A stretch of 64,000 bases of DNA from Pseudogymnoascus destructans (lineage: Eukaryota; Ascomycota; Leotiomycetes; Thelebolales; Thelebolaceae). The DNA is taken from NCBI RefSeq assembly GCF_001641265.1, contig NW_020167532.1:62001-126000 (forward strand), read 5' to 3'. Below, in pieces: positions 54,475 to 64,000 of the stretch. How positions within the stretch are numbered: position 1 is the first letter of the stretch; each line of letters begins with the position of its first letter. The notes under the pieces are model-generated. The model had not been told where the DNA came from and did no database searches. It saw only the letters and a list, made by a program, of their open reading frames with translations. A program made the translations under genes and the position numbers.

Positions 54475-55106
54475 TCCTCAAGCCGTCAGGCTATCAACAT
54501 GGAGGAATATATCTGTAATGGCGCATACGAAAAGACTACCCAACGACATTGCGCGGCCAGGAGTTGATTATTCTAGGAATACTATTCAGTATCCAGACTG
54601 TCGTAAGGTTTCCTGGTTTTCGGTGGAAAGGCCCCACTAATAATGAGGCTGACTGTTTTGATGCTAATCGGCTGCCAAAAAAGTCTGAACGGAATTGATA
54701 CAGTATAATTCAAGGTCTTAGAGATTTTCCATTTGGACTAATTTTTAGATAACTGGCTTACTAAAAAGCTTAAATGGCCTCTGAGTTACTGAGAGTCTAC
54801 TTTTTATGAATAGTTCCTGTCAAAACAAGCCGAGCAATCATGCACTGTCCTTCCTTGGCATTTTGGCCGACGCGAGTATTTACTGGGTCATCGGTGGCTC
54901 GGAATGACGCGGACCATAACTACCAAGCTTCAACATGGATTTTAAGCTTTACGGATCATCCTAACCGCATAACATTCCGGCCACGTCTACTGAAACACTG
55001 CGGCTGCCGGTGTAAAGTGGCATTGATGGTCATCAAATGCGGAAGCCACTTATGAGGATACCCTATAACGGCGGAACCCTGTTACAATAAACCCAAGATC
55101 CTACCC
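54475..55106. promoter_or_regulatory. Upstream region of the CDF gene
   Basis: About 630 bp between the CDF start and the sirtuin relic. No gene or clear repeat is seen. Confidence 0.4.
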
Positions 55107-56225
55107 CGCAACGCCAATACCGCAGTTGAAGCTGTTGCAGCACTGTCAAACTTTTTGAACGTGCCACCCCAGCACCCACTCTAGATGGCCCCAATTCAAC
55201 TGTTATATTGACCGGCGCCGGAATATCAGTCGCGTCAGGTCTGGCGGATTACAGGGGGCAACAATGGCACATACAGGGTGAACAAGATGTACAGACCTAT
55301 CTATTACCACGAGTTCGTACAGAATCACGAAGCACGGAAGAGATACTGGGCTCGCAGTTTTCTAGGATGGCCAAACTTGGACAGGGCGGAACCAAATGCA
55401 ACACACGCGCAATTAGGGGTTTGGGGACATATGGGATTTATTAAGAATGTGGTGACTCAGAACGTTGATTCATTTCATCTAATTGCTCATCCGGAGCTCC
55501 CAGCTCTGGAACTCCATGGCTATTTAAGGTCTTTAAGATGTATATCTTGCCACAACGAGCTACCTCGAGATATATTCCAAAAAGAACTGGGGCGTCTCAA
55601 TCCAGCCTGGGCAGAGCTACTCAAGGAAGCTCTTGCATCTGGAGCGCTTGACTCCGAAGATCCAGAAAGTCGTCGGTAAAAAGGCATGAAGCTAAACCCG
55701 GATGGAGACGTGGATCCAGGGGCACCATGTACTACTTTTAGACCGCCAATTACTCCAGGGGGCACCAAATCCACCGTCAAGGTGGACAAGGATGGAGCCT
55801 TCGAGCCTTCTAGTACAGCTGGCATATTAAAGCCAGCTGTGTTAATGTTCGGCGAGAGCATAGCATCCTCTGTGAAAGAGGCTGCAGAGCGTGCCATTGA
55901 CTCTGCAGGACGACTTCTTGTTATTGGGACGTCTCTGGCGACATATTCCGCTTGGCGGTTAGCCAGGCGGGCTAAAGACCAAGGCATGCCCATTGCAATC
56001 GTCAATCTTGGTGGCGTACGGGGGGAAGAGCTTTTCTTTGAGAATTTAGATGAGGGCCAGAGAGGGGAATTGGGCGTAAGAGCTGAGATGTCTTCGGATA
56101 AGCTACTTCCGACCCTCCTTGATCACCTCCACGCACTTGGAGCGGGCACATCTGATAGGCCATCGCAGGCTGCGGCGAAAGGTTTGACAAGAAATAACAG
56201 TCCCTTCAAGGACATGCTCTCATAG
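55107..56225 (+). pseudogene. Decayed class II (SIRT4-like) sirtuin
   Basis: Order of recognisable parts: AVEAVAALSNFLNVPPQHP, frameshift, LDGPNSTVILTGAGISVASG leading into ADYRG, frameshift, NNGTYRVNKMYRPIYYHEF, then NVVTQNVDSFH (NAD/catalytic-site motif), LELHGYLRSLRC with catalytic His and the first CxxC zinc pair (CISC), LASGALDSEDPESRR, an in-frame TAA (55677-55679), KGMKLNPDGDVDPGAPCTTF, an apparent deletion of about ten codons that removes the second zinc CxxC pair, then GILKPAVLMFGESI, TSLATYSAWRLARRA and VNLGGVRGEE to the stop at 56225. Two frameshifts, one stop and the missing zinc pair rule out a working NAD-dependent deacylase. The remaining part is well preserved, so loss may be fairly recent. 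Confidence 0.82.
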
Positions 56226-56280
56226 TCATATCAACATGTAGCATATATTTACACATGCTACCGTCGGTAGAGACAATGTT

Positions 56281-56730
56281 CCCTGTTATATCTTGTCAGT
56301 AACAAATCTTTTCCATTAGAAGGCTTGTGACACATAAGAAGTAGGTAGGTTTGATCAGAAGGAAGGCAACGGAAATCTCCACATGGTTTTGCGCTCTCGG
56401 AGATAGTAATGGTTTACATCCGGAATTTTTCGTCATCTCAAGTAACAGGGGAGGGATAATATGAAAACTCTTACCATAGACAATTGGTTTCAATTGGCTG
56501 TGTTGACCCTGTTATATGTTGTTAGCAATGCATCTTTCCCATCAGAAGGCTTGTAACACATAAGACGTAGGTAGTTTGATCAGAAGGAAGGCAACGGAAA
56601 TCTCCACATGGGTTTTGCGCTCTCGGAGTATAGTAATGGTTTACATCCGGAATTTTTCGTCATCTCAAGAATTGGGAAGTAGTATGAAAGTTCTTACCTT
56701 GGATGTTTGCCTTCAACTAAGTTGTGTTGA
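56281..56730. repeat. Diverged 226-bp tandem duplication
   Basis: The block starting CCCTGTTATAT at 56281 is repeated from 56507, both ending in GTGTTGA. Most of the middle (TTGATCAGAAGGAAGGCAAC through CATCTCAAG) is almost identical; the edges differ by small indels and substitutions. The segment lies between the sirtuin relic and the 3' end of the mitochondrial protein gene, starting about 50 bp from the stop of the latter. Confidence 0.9.
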
Positions 56731-56780
56731 GTAGGTCGTAGTAGATTGAACCGGAGGATGAGGTCTAGCCTCAAGATTCC

Positions 56781-57395
56781 TCAATAGAATCCACGAGGTG
56801 CATTAGATGTTTGCTTTGGCCTTGGAGAGTCATCGGAAGCGCCGGCGGTCTCTATTTTAGCACTCTCGATTGGTTGTGCGGAACGTCGCCTTGGCTTCGT
56901 TCTGCGCGCCTCCGTCCAGAGCTCATCTTCCTTCTCAATCTCTTTCAAGACTTCTTCCCATTCTTGTTCCTTCTCTATATTGCCCGCGCCAAGAAGGCCT
57001 TCCACATCAGCCTCTTCGCCGTTTTGAACCTTCTCAATAACTTCCCGAAGCAAGTTGATTCTAGCGTCTGCTCGTCTTATAAACGTTGCAAACTCATTTC
57101 GTAGTGCTATCATTTGAATGGACATAGACCCGATGAGCAATAGAATGGCGATGAAGAATGTCGCTGGGTTCCACTCGGTCGACTTCGGCTTCTTGGTTTT
57201 GAGCCTACTACTGCGGCGCAGAGGTTTTGGGATCATAGACTCCCAGAAAGAGACCTGGGTAACACTTGGTAACGATGAATAATATCGTTGGAGTTGTTGC
57301 GGTCGCCCGTAACGTGCAGCAGTTGCGAAAACTGTGCTTTGAAGAGGAGCTCGACCAGCGAGAAATAGTCGTCGAACCACAGTCTTTTCGATCAT
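56781..57395 (-). CDS. Single-pass mitochondrial membrane protein of unknown function (DUF5321-like)
   Basis: Single-exon frame of 204 residues, ATG 57395-57393. The first 60 residues are Arg/Ser/Ala-rich with a mitochondrial presequence look (VVRRLFLAGRAPLQSTVFA). A single membrane segment follows: WNPATFFIAILLLIGSMSIQ (about residues 75-94). Next comes a charged helix (RNEFATFIRRADARINLLRE) with coiled-coil character, and then an acidic stretch rich in Glu. This architecture matches a Pezizomycotina family known to me as DUF5321, with the string WNPATFF..GSMSIQMIALR as its core. Function is unknown; a role in the inner membrane is inferred from layout only. It is divergent from separase, 356 bp apart. 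Confidence 0.75.
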   Translation of the reverse strand: MIEKTVVRRLFLAGRAPLQSTVFATAARYGRPQQLQRYYSSLPSVTQVSFWESMIPKPLRRSSRLKTKKPKSTEWNPATFFIAILLLIGSMSIQMIALRNEFATFIRRADARINLLREVIEKVQNGEEADVEGLLGAGNIEKEQEWEEVLKEIEKEDELWTEARRTKPRRRSAQPIESAKIETAGASDDSPRPKQTSNAPRGFY

Positions 57396-57751
57396 AATGA
57401 TCTAAATATTATCTTATCGTAAAAAGGAAATAAGTTGGGTGGACATAGGATCGGTAAGCTTGAGTTTGGATGCTGTCCCTGTTCAGTTTGGTAGTTCCAT
57501 AAGGGTGCGACTCAGATTTTCCTGCGTTCCTTCAAATATCTGATATTCTGCCAACCCCACCGCCAACGTTGCTGTGGTAACGACCCTGCAGCTGGTCAAA
57601 GTCACGACTCCATGACCAACTCTCCGATCCACATCGAATTGATCAATATATCATGTTGAATTTTGCGGCTTGCTGTGGTTACATACCCTCATGGAGTTTT
57701 TTGTAATGATTAGACTTGGATAATACTAAATGCACCTTTTCAGCTTCCAGA
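57396..57751. promoter_or_regulatory. Shared divergent promoter, mitochondrial protein / separase
   Basis: 356 bp between two start codons that point away from each other. The separase ATG at 57752 follows a CTTCCAGA leader. No motif could be assigned confidently. Confidence 0.45.
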
Positions 57752-60700
57752 ATGGCCTCTTTACACGACAAACTCGAATTGGTCAAAAGTGCACTTAGCT
57801 CGACATCAACAAGCACCCCGGCGACGGTGTCTACCCTCAGCGACCTTTTGGCTCCGAAAACCGCGCCGAATGGCCAGAAAGATGCAATTCCTGCTGCAGG
57901 AGTCGGACGGAAAAGGGCGGCTACCCAGACTGCTCAGATAAAGCCAGGGAGGACGACAAGGCCGGCAACCAAGAAAACACTGCTAGAATCCCAAAAGTCC
58001 GATAGCCATGAAGCAGAAGAATTATCTGCCAAAGAAAAGGCAATCCTAGCCACCGAAGTTATCAATATAACTCTCAAGACACTGAGCGCTGCTGCAACAC
58101 CATCAAACCAAGTACGAAAGCAGCCACAATTGCGTGGAGACCTCGAGACGCCTGTTCGCAAAGCTCTACGAAGGTCCAACTCTCTTCCTCAATCACCGCT
58201 CCACCCGCGGTCATTGAATAGAGTTGCCAGTTCCCCAAATGTCGCAAACCGGCTGATACGCTCTCCATCCTCGTCCTCAACGTCAACATCATCGATTGGT
58301 TCTGGTCCCAGAGCCGTCGCCGAATGCTCGCGCATTGCATTCGCGTGCCTGCGGATGCTGCAATCTTCGAAAACACCAACTATCGACTTGCCTCCTATGC
58401 AAATAGAAAACGGGATGTCTGCGTTGGTGGGAAAATTAATATTGCTGGGATTGGACGACCTTGCGTTAAAGGAGCTACGGATCTTAAAAAGGCGATTGGA
58501 TGCTGCATTCAAGCCATCCGAGAAGCCCCGCGCGAAGAAAGAGACAGCCAAAGATATATCCCCTTTGGTTCCAAGTTTGTCGCCGCTTAGGTTTGACGAG
58601 TTGCTTGAATTCGAAACTGTGCCTATCGAAGGGCCTTTGTTAAGCATCGCCTTTACTACCCAGCTTCAGGCGCTCAAACTACTTACGACATCAAAGAAAC
58701 CGTCAGCAATTATAGCTGCTATGCCCAAACTACAACCGGAATATCACTGCTCGCCGACTCAACTTCTGGTCCAATCTTCCAAGATTTCATCCTCTCTTGC
58801 CACAAAATCGGCACGACAGTTAGAGTCATTGGCCCAGATTATACTTTCCTTGAGCCCATCAATCTCATCCTCTGAGGATACGGCTGCAGTTTCGCCAAAA
58901 TTGCACGTCGGCCCAGACGCAGCACTTCAACTTCAAACAATTGCATTTTCCACCAGGTACACATGGTGGTCAATCGCCGGCTATAAGGGTGATATCGACA
59001 ACGACATTTTCGAGCCGTATTCTCGATGCATGGCAGCCTTTACCAGACGAAGCCGAGGCCTAGCAGCGTCTGCATACGAATTTGCCCTGCAATCATACAA
59101 CGCTCTTGTAGATTTTACGTCTGCCCAAAAGAAAGGCCTGAATATTGCAACTGGCTCGCCACTATATGGGATCCATAAGCTTCTAGCGTCGCTGGCACAA
59201 GATTTCGGATGCGACGATGAAGCCATCCGATGGGTTGAAAAGCTTCAAGGCTGCGAAAGTTCATCCGAAGCTCAAAAGTGCGCCATCGCGGCGAAACTGG
59301 TAGCGTTGAAGCTACGGACTGATCCGCAGGATCCTATCATAGAAGAGCTGCTTATGACAGTAGTGCAGGGCCTGGAGTCATCTATAAAGGGAGATGGCAC
59401 AGAGCTTGACGAATTAATGACTGAGGTTTCCAGAGCAAGAAGAGCTGCAATAATGCTGGTGTCAAAAAAGCTGGGAGCAAATGATGATGCGCCTGCAGCG
59501 ATAAACGAAGACCCGCGACAGTTATGCGAGTCTTTGGTTCTCCAATGCCCCCGATTTTCACTCAGATATCTGGGCAAAGCTCCAGGCAATGAAGCATCAA
59601 CAAAAGTCATAGTTCGCTTCGAACAGCGACGCCACCACCTTGCTAGAAGTGTCCCCGGCACTGTGGACTCTGCGTTATATTTGGCTAAGGCCCTTCGAAC
59701 CCAAGGTCGATTGACTTGGGAGATTATGGACTCTCTTCTTCAGGACTGCCTAGCACTACTAGAGGCCGCCGACATTTCCATGCCTGACAGCAATAACGAT
59801 TCGGACTTAACCCGCACCTCATACTTTGCTCGGATTTCGAATTTATATTATTCACAACATCTTGATATGCGCCGAGATGCCTCCAGCCCTAAGGATGTCC
59901 AGAATTTGCGGCCCCTACGTCGATCGATTGACTCGATCCGTTCGAGGCCCGTAACGGAGAAAAAGGTAGCCGCATTTACAGCAAAACTTGAACGCATGGG
60001 GGACTTGCTTCGATTTGCTGGACGTCTAGATGAAGCCAGGGATATTATTCTGCTTCTTCGAGACGAACTCATCGCCGACGGTGCTTTGGCTCTTGTAGCA
60101 TCAGCGGCCTCGACCCTTCCCATACGGGCTGCATGGGACCAAACTGAGAGTACCTTGCTGCTTGCCCGAGCATTTTACCTTTTAGTGAAGCTCAAGAAAA
60201 AAGCTCCTAGCACGCTTCATGATCTCTCACTCGACGATGAAACTTGGGCCCCTGAGGAAAAAGGGGTTGTCTTTGAACACATCCAGGATATCCTGTCTCG
60301 ACAACCCGAAACCTCATCCGAACTCCAGAAAGCTGTGTACAAGGAACTTACCACCATATATGATGCCAGAGCGTTTCCTATCCGACGGCTCCGGGTTCTA
60401 TGCAATTTTGCCCAAACGAATCCCGACCAGCGCCGTGACATTATCGAGGAAGCGCGCAGTACGACAACTTTGGCAAGCGTTGATTCAGTTGTTGCAAGCA
60501 GCAATGATTCTGGCCTCAACCAATATACGATGCATATTCGGTCTTTATTGACAAGCACGTTGGAGCTCATGGATGATCATCCAAGAATAGACCTCATCGA
60601 GCCACATCTGGCAACCTGGTCCAGTATTATCGACAAATGTAAAGACCAAGAAGCATTATCTCGGAATATTGATAATGTAGACATCTTGCAGGGCCATCTA

Positions 60701-63700
60701 CAGTCTGTTGCCGATTTCTTAGATATGAAGGGGTACGGCAAAATGAGGGTTGCTGTTCTTCGAATGATTACCAACATCGACGAAATACCGCGCGGGTCAA
60801 ACCCGGATGATATCGTTCTTGATTACTGTTTTTTGGCTAGCCAATACTTGGAACTTGGATACTCCGGGAAAGCTGGGCTTGCCTTGGACAAAGCTCAGTG
60901 CTTTGCCTCTTCTCATGGAGTAACCCCGAGTGCATCGATACGGCACCTGGTTGGTTACGCCGATTACTTGCTCAGGGTAGGGAACCTAGAAAAATGTGAC
61001 GAAACACTATCTCGCGCCCATCAAGTTGCGGAGCACGAAAACGAGACTACAAATGGTAGCAATGCGACAAGTTATTCGGACAGGGATGGGAATGACCGCA
61101 TTATAGCGGATGCTTCCATTGTTTATTCGGATCTCGCCCTCCAGCAAGGCAAACCACAGGAAGCTTTAATCCATGCGAAGCGAAGCTTAAGAATAATAGC
61201 CAGGGCGTGGAAGAGAGCAGAGAGGAACCAGGTGTCGCGAGTCAAGAGGAACCAATCGGCTGATGATGCTGCGATGGAAAAGCTGGTGGAAGAAAGCTCT
61301 AATCTAAACTTATCGACAACCTCGCCTGCATTACCTCAAGCACAAAACACTGATATTGGGCCTTCGGCGTGGATGCTGGCGCGACCAATGTTTCGATGCT
61401 TCGTACATTTATCACAGGTGTATACCCACCACGGCATGTTCCAGGACACCATTTATTATGCCGAGCAAGCCCACAAAATTGCCGTCAGCATAGATTCGAC
61501 AAACTACATAGTGGAGGCTCTGGCATTGGTAGGCGGTGCTTGGTTGAAAGCGGGAAATACTGAAAAGGCGACTGAGTTTCTTACGAAAGCTAAGGACCTG
61601 GCTTCGGTGCAGAAGGAGGCACAGACTTTGGTGGTTCTAAGTGGCAACCTCGGAAGCCTTCACAGCGTACATGGCGACAAGACTGCTGAACTGGCTGCTT
61701 ATGGTGAGGCGGAACGTACACTTAATTCGCTGACAAATTCAACCTATATCAGCGACCTAGACCGGGTCTTTGATGTCACAGTTATACTACAGGCTGAGAT
61801 ATCAAGGCTAACAATTGATGATACCAAGAAAAGGGGGAGGCCACAACGCAAAACGGTTGCAAAGGCGCCAGCGAAGAAAAGGGAAGCCGTCTCAAAACAG
61901 CGAGCAACTTCGCCAATCTCGATTGCAGAGCAGTGTGTCGGTCTAGTGTCTCTTAAGGGAGCTATTTTACGTCAAAAGGCCAGGTCATTTGCCCGATGGA
62001 ACCGTTTCGAAGACTCATCGATGGTTTTGGAGGAAGCTGCAGAATACAGCCTCAGCTCTCTCGATGCTATTGAGACGCATGTTGCTCAAGCAGAGTGTTT
62101 GTTCCGACAGAGCTCGGCATTGCTGCCGGCCGACTCCGTTTATTCTGTGCTTCAGGACTCAACAATCTCGTTCCCGGCCGTTGTCGGCGCAAAGACGGCG
62201 TCTTTGGAGAGGGTATCCGCCGTTCGCACTACGCCTCCAAAGAAAAACCATAGTTCACCGCGCAATGCTTCATTACCTCGCGGGTCAGCTATGTCTTGGG
62301 TGGACCCTCTGAAACAAGCCCACGATCACCTGGTAGAAGCCTATTCTACTGCGTCGCAAATTTCGTCAACTCGGGTACTAACTCAAATCGCATCTTTCCT
62401 GAATACAACGAGCCTACTTCTCTCAACTTACCACGGGCTCAAACTCAAGGCTTTCCAGCCGGGCGCTGTAGCATCAGCATTAGGTAAGTTATCATAATTA
62501 CAGTATTAAGGGATGGAACTGACAATACGCAGAGTTAGCAAAAGCAATTGCGGTTCAACGGGAGCGAGATGCCGTTATGTCGGACGTAGACGCGGAAACA
62601 ACCAAAGAGGGAGATCTCCGATGGCCAGTTATCAAAACCGAAAGCCATCAAAATGATAGCAACGGCCGCCTAGCGATGCAGCAAGCTCGATTCCAAAAAG
62701 AATATATAGACATCATCCCATCCGCCTGGAAAGTGGTATCAGTCATGCTTAGTGAAAGTCGGGATGAGCTTGTGCTAGCTAAATTCGAAGCGGGGCACTC
62801 TCCTTTTATCCTGCGAGTACCCCTGGAGCGTAATAGTTCACGGGATGCGGATGAAGAAGTTTTCGGCTTTGACCAGGGAAAGGCGGAACTCCATGAAATT
62901 ATCGACCTCGCCAATGCTAGTGCCCATGGAGGCCGTGATGTCTCCGGCCGGGAGGGAAAGATTGCGTGGTGGGCGGAGCGTGATGAGCTAAATGTAAGGC
63001 TCAAGGAACTCCTCGACAACGTTGAGAAGGTTTGGCTGGGTGGATTCAAGGGGATTTTCTCTCAACATACAATACAACCCGACTTGCTGGCACGATTCCA
63101 GAAATCATTCCAAAATACCCTAGACAAGTACCTTCCATCTCGACAGCGGACGAACAAGAGGAAGAAGGCAAGCCCTGGAGTCACCTTGGACCCACGGATT
63201 CTTGAGCTTTTCGTCGGGCTCGGAGACCCATTCTCGGAGGACTGTGATCTAGACGAGCCATTGACTGACCTTCTCTACTTCGTCGTGGACATTCTGCAAT
63301 TCCACGGCGAGCGCAATGCATATGACGAAATAGACTTTGACTCTATGGTTCTCGACACGCTTGACGCGCTCCGTTGTTATCACCAAGCCGTAGCTAACGC
63401 TGGCGTCGCAGAACAAAGTCACACGGTCCTGATCCTCGACAAGTCTTTACATTCTCTCCCCTGGGAGTCTCTCCCGTGCATGGAAGGCCAGGCCGTATCA
63501 AGACTCCCATCCATGGGCTGCCTCCGCGACCGAATCCTAAGCCAGCAAAAGAAGGTGGCAATGGAGGGGCGGCCAGATGGCACATATATCAACCGCAGCA
63601 AAGGCAGCTATGTCCTCAACCCCGGCCAAGACCTCAAAACCACGCAAGCCACCTTTGCAAAGGGCCTTCAAAAACTCGACGACTGGAGCAGCGTCGTCGA

Positions 63701-64000
63701 GCGCGAGCCCGCGGAGACTGAACTGAAAGGCATGCTCGCCAATGGCGACCTGTATCTGTACTTTGGCCACGGCAGCGGCGCGCAGTACATCCGCTCTAAG
63801 ACGATCAAGAAGCTCGAGACGTGCGCGACGACGTTCCTGATGGGCTGCAGCAGCGCTACCCTCGTTGATGTGGGTGAATTCATGCCCTACGGCTCGCCGA
63901 TGAGTTATATGATTGCTGGTGCGCCGGCGGTGGTGGGCACGCTGTGGGATGTGACGGATAAGGATATCGATCGGTTTGCGAAGGGCACGTTTGAGTCGTG
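57752..64000 (+). CDS. Separase (Cut1/BimB/Esp1), C-terminus cut by the window edge
   Basis: Two exons are visible: 57752-62483 and 62533 to the edge (49-bp intron, donor GTAAGT, acceptor CGCAG), with about 2066 residues and no stop. The ATG (MASLHDKLELVKSA) is the first in the frame. The N-terminal 1600 residues are helical with TPR-like repeats (for example LYLAKALRTQGRLTWEI) and a Ser/Lys-rich AT-hook-like patch KKRGRPQRK near 61827. The second exon contains the C50 protease domain: HTVLILDKSLHSLPWESLPC, then YFGHGSGAQYIR with the catalytic His at about residue 1990 and FLMGCSSATL with the catalytic Cys at about 2016, then PMSYMIAGAPAVVGTLWDVT. Separase cleaves the cohesin kleisin at anaphase and is held inactive by securin until then. 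The few residues after DKDIDRF are off the edge. Confidence 0.95.

Noticed and set aside
55107..56225. Functional sirtuin with extra introns
   Set aside because: The frame breaks fall within conserved motifs, the only GT..AG pair near the missing zinc pair would be 13 bp long, and the TAA lies in a conserved segment that continues in the same frame after it.
1..64000. CRISPR arrays, bacterial operons, integrated phage
   Set aside because: All tandem repeats lack spacers, genes carry spliceosomal introns and sit singly on both strands, so the window is eukaryotic throughout.
1..64000. Secondary-metabolite gene cluster
   Set aside because: No polyketide synthase, peptide synthetase, terpene cyclase or cluster-type P450 was seen; the Rua1-domain regulator alone does not support one.

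Overview
This window is nuclear DNA from a filamentous ascomycete (Pezizomycotina). The evidence is short GT..AG introns of about 50-125 bp with CTAAC-type branch sites, genes on both strands with short spacers, fungal-only families (Whi5/Nrm1-like repressor, Afi1/SPA DENN protein, Rua1 C-terminal domain, DSC/HERP-like tail), and a pogo/Fot1-type transposon relic whose stop codons look like C-to-T changes at CpA, as left by repeat-induced point mutation (RIP). I cannot place it to order from sequence alone.

Layout. 1-8.5 kb: the 3' end of a probable HERP-like ER protein, an LMBR1-family membrane protein, a Rossmann-fold methyltransferase, a degenerate minisatellite with a G-quadruplex-prone tract, and an M18 aspartyl aminopeptidase. 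8.5-12.2 kb: gene-poor, with three clean tandem repeats. 12.2-22.1 kb: transcription and cell-cycle block with Mediator subunit 15, a Whi5/Nrm1-like G1/S repressor, and TFIIIA and RPB6 reading away from a shared 306-bp promoter. 22.4-24.9 kb: relic patch with a broken S-formylglutathione hydrolase fragment and a RIP-scarred pogo element bounded by 36-bp inverted repeats. 25-43.4 kb: Afi1-like DENN protein, EF-hand myosin-light-chain-like protein, CorA-like transporter, tRNA exportin Los1, Mediator subunit 10, a Rua1-domain regulator and a proline-rich protein. 43.5-45 kb: second relic patch with an LTR-like AT-rich piece, a hairpin and a rhamnogalacturonate lyase fragment. 45-54.5 kb: PHD-finger protein, a MITE-like element, 3-isopropylmalate dehydrogenase (leucine synthesis), a LIM protein and a mitochondrial CDF metal transporter. 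54.5-64 kb: a decayed class II sirtuin, a 226-bp tandem duplication, a mitochondrial single-pass membrane protein and separase, which runs off the right edge with its catalytic His and Cys in view.

The genes are mostly core housekeeping genes without operon logic. Functional links that can be argued are two Mediator subunits in one window, the TFIIIA/RPB6 divergent pair and two cell-cycle regulators (Whi5-like, separase). I did not find a convincing new defence, biosynthetic or mobile system. The most informative unusual items are the relics (sirtuin, transposon, formylglutathione hydrolase, lyase fragment), the MITE-like element, the microexons and the dual-start aminopeptidase. All exon boundaries were read by eye from splice sites and reading-frame continuity and have no transcript support.
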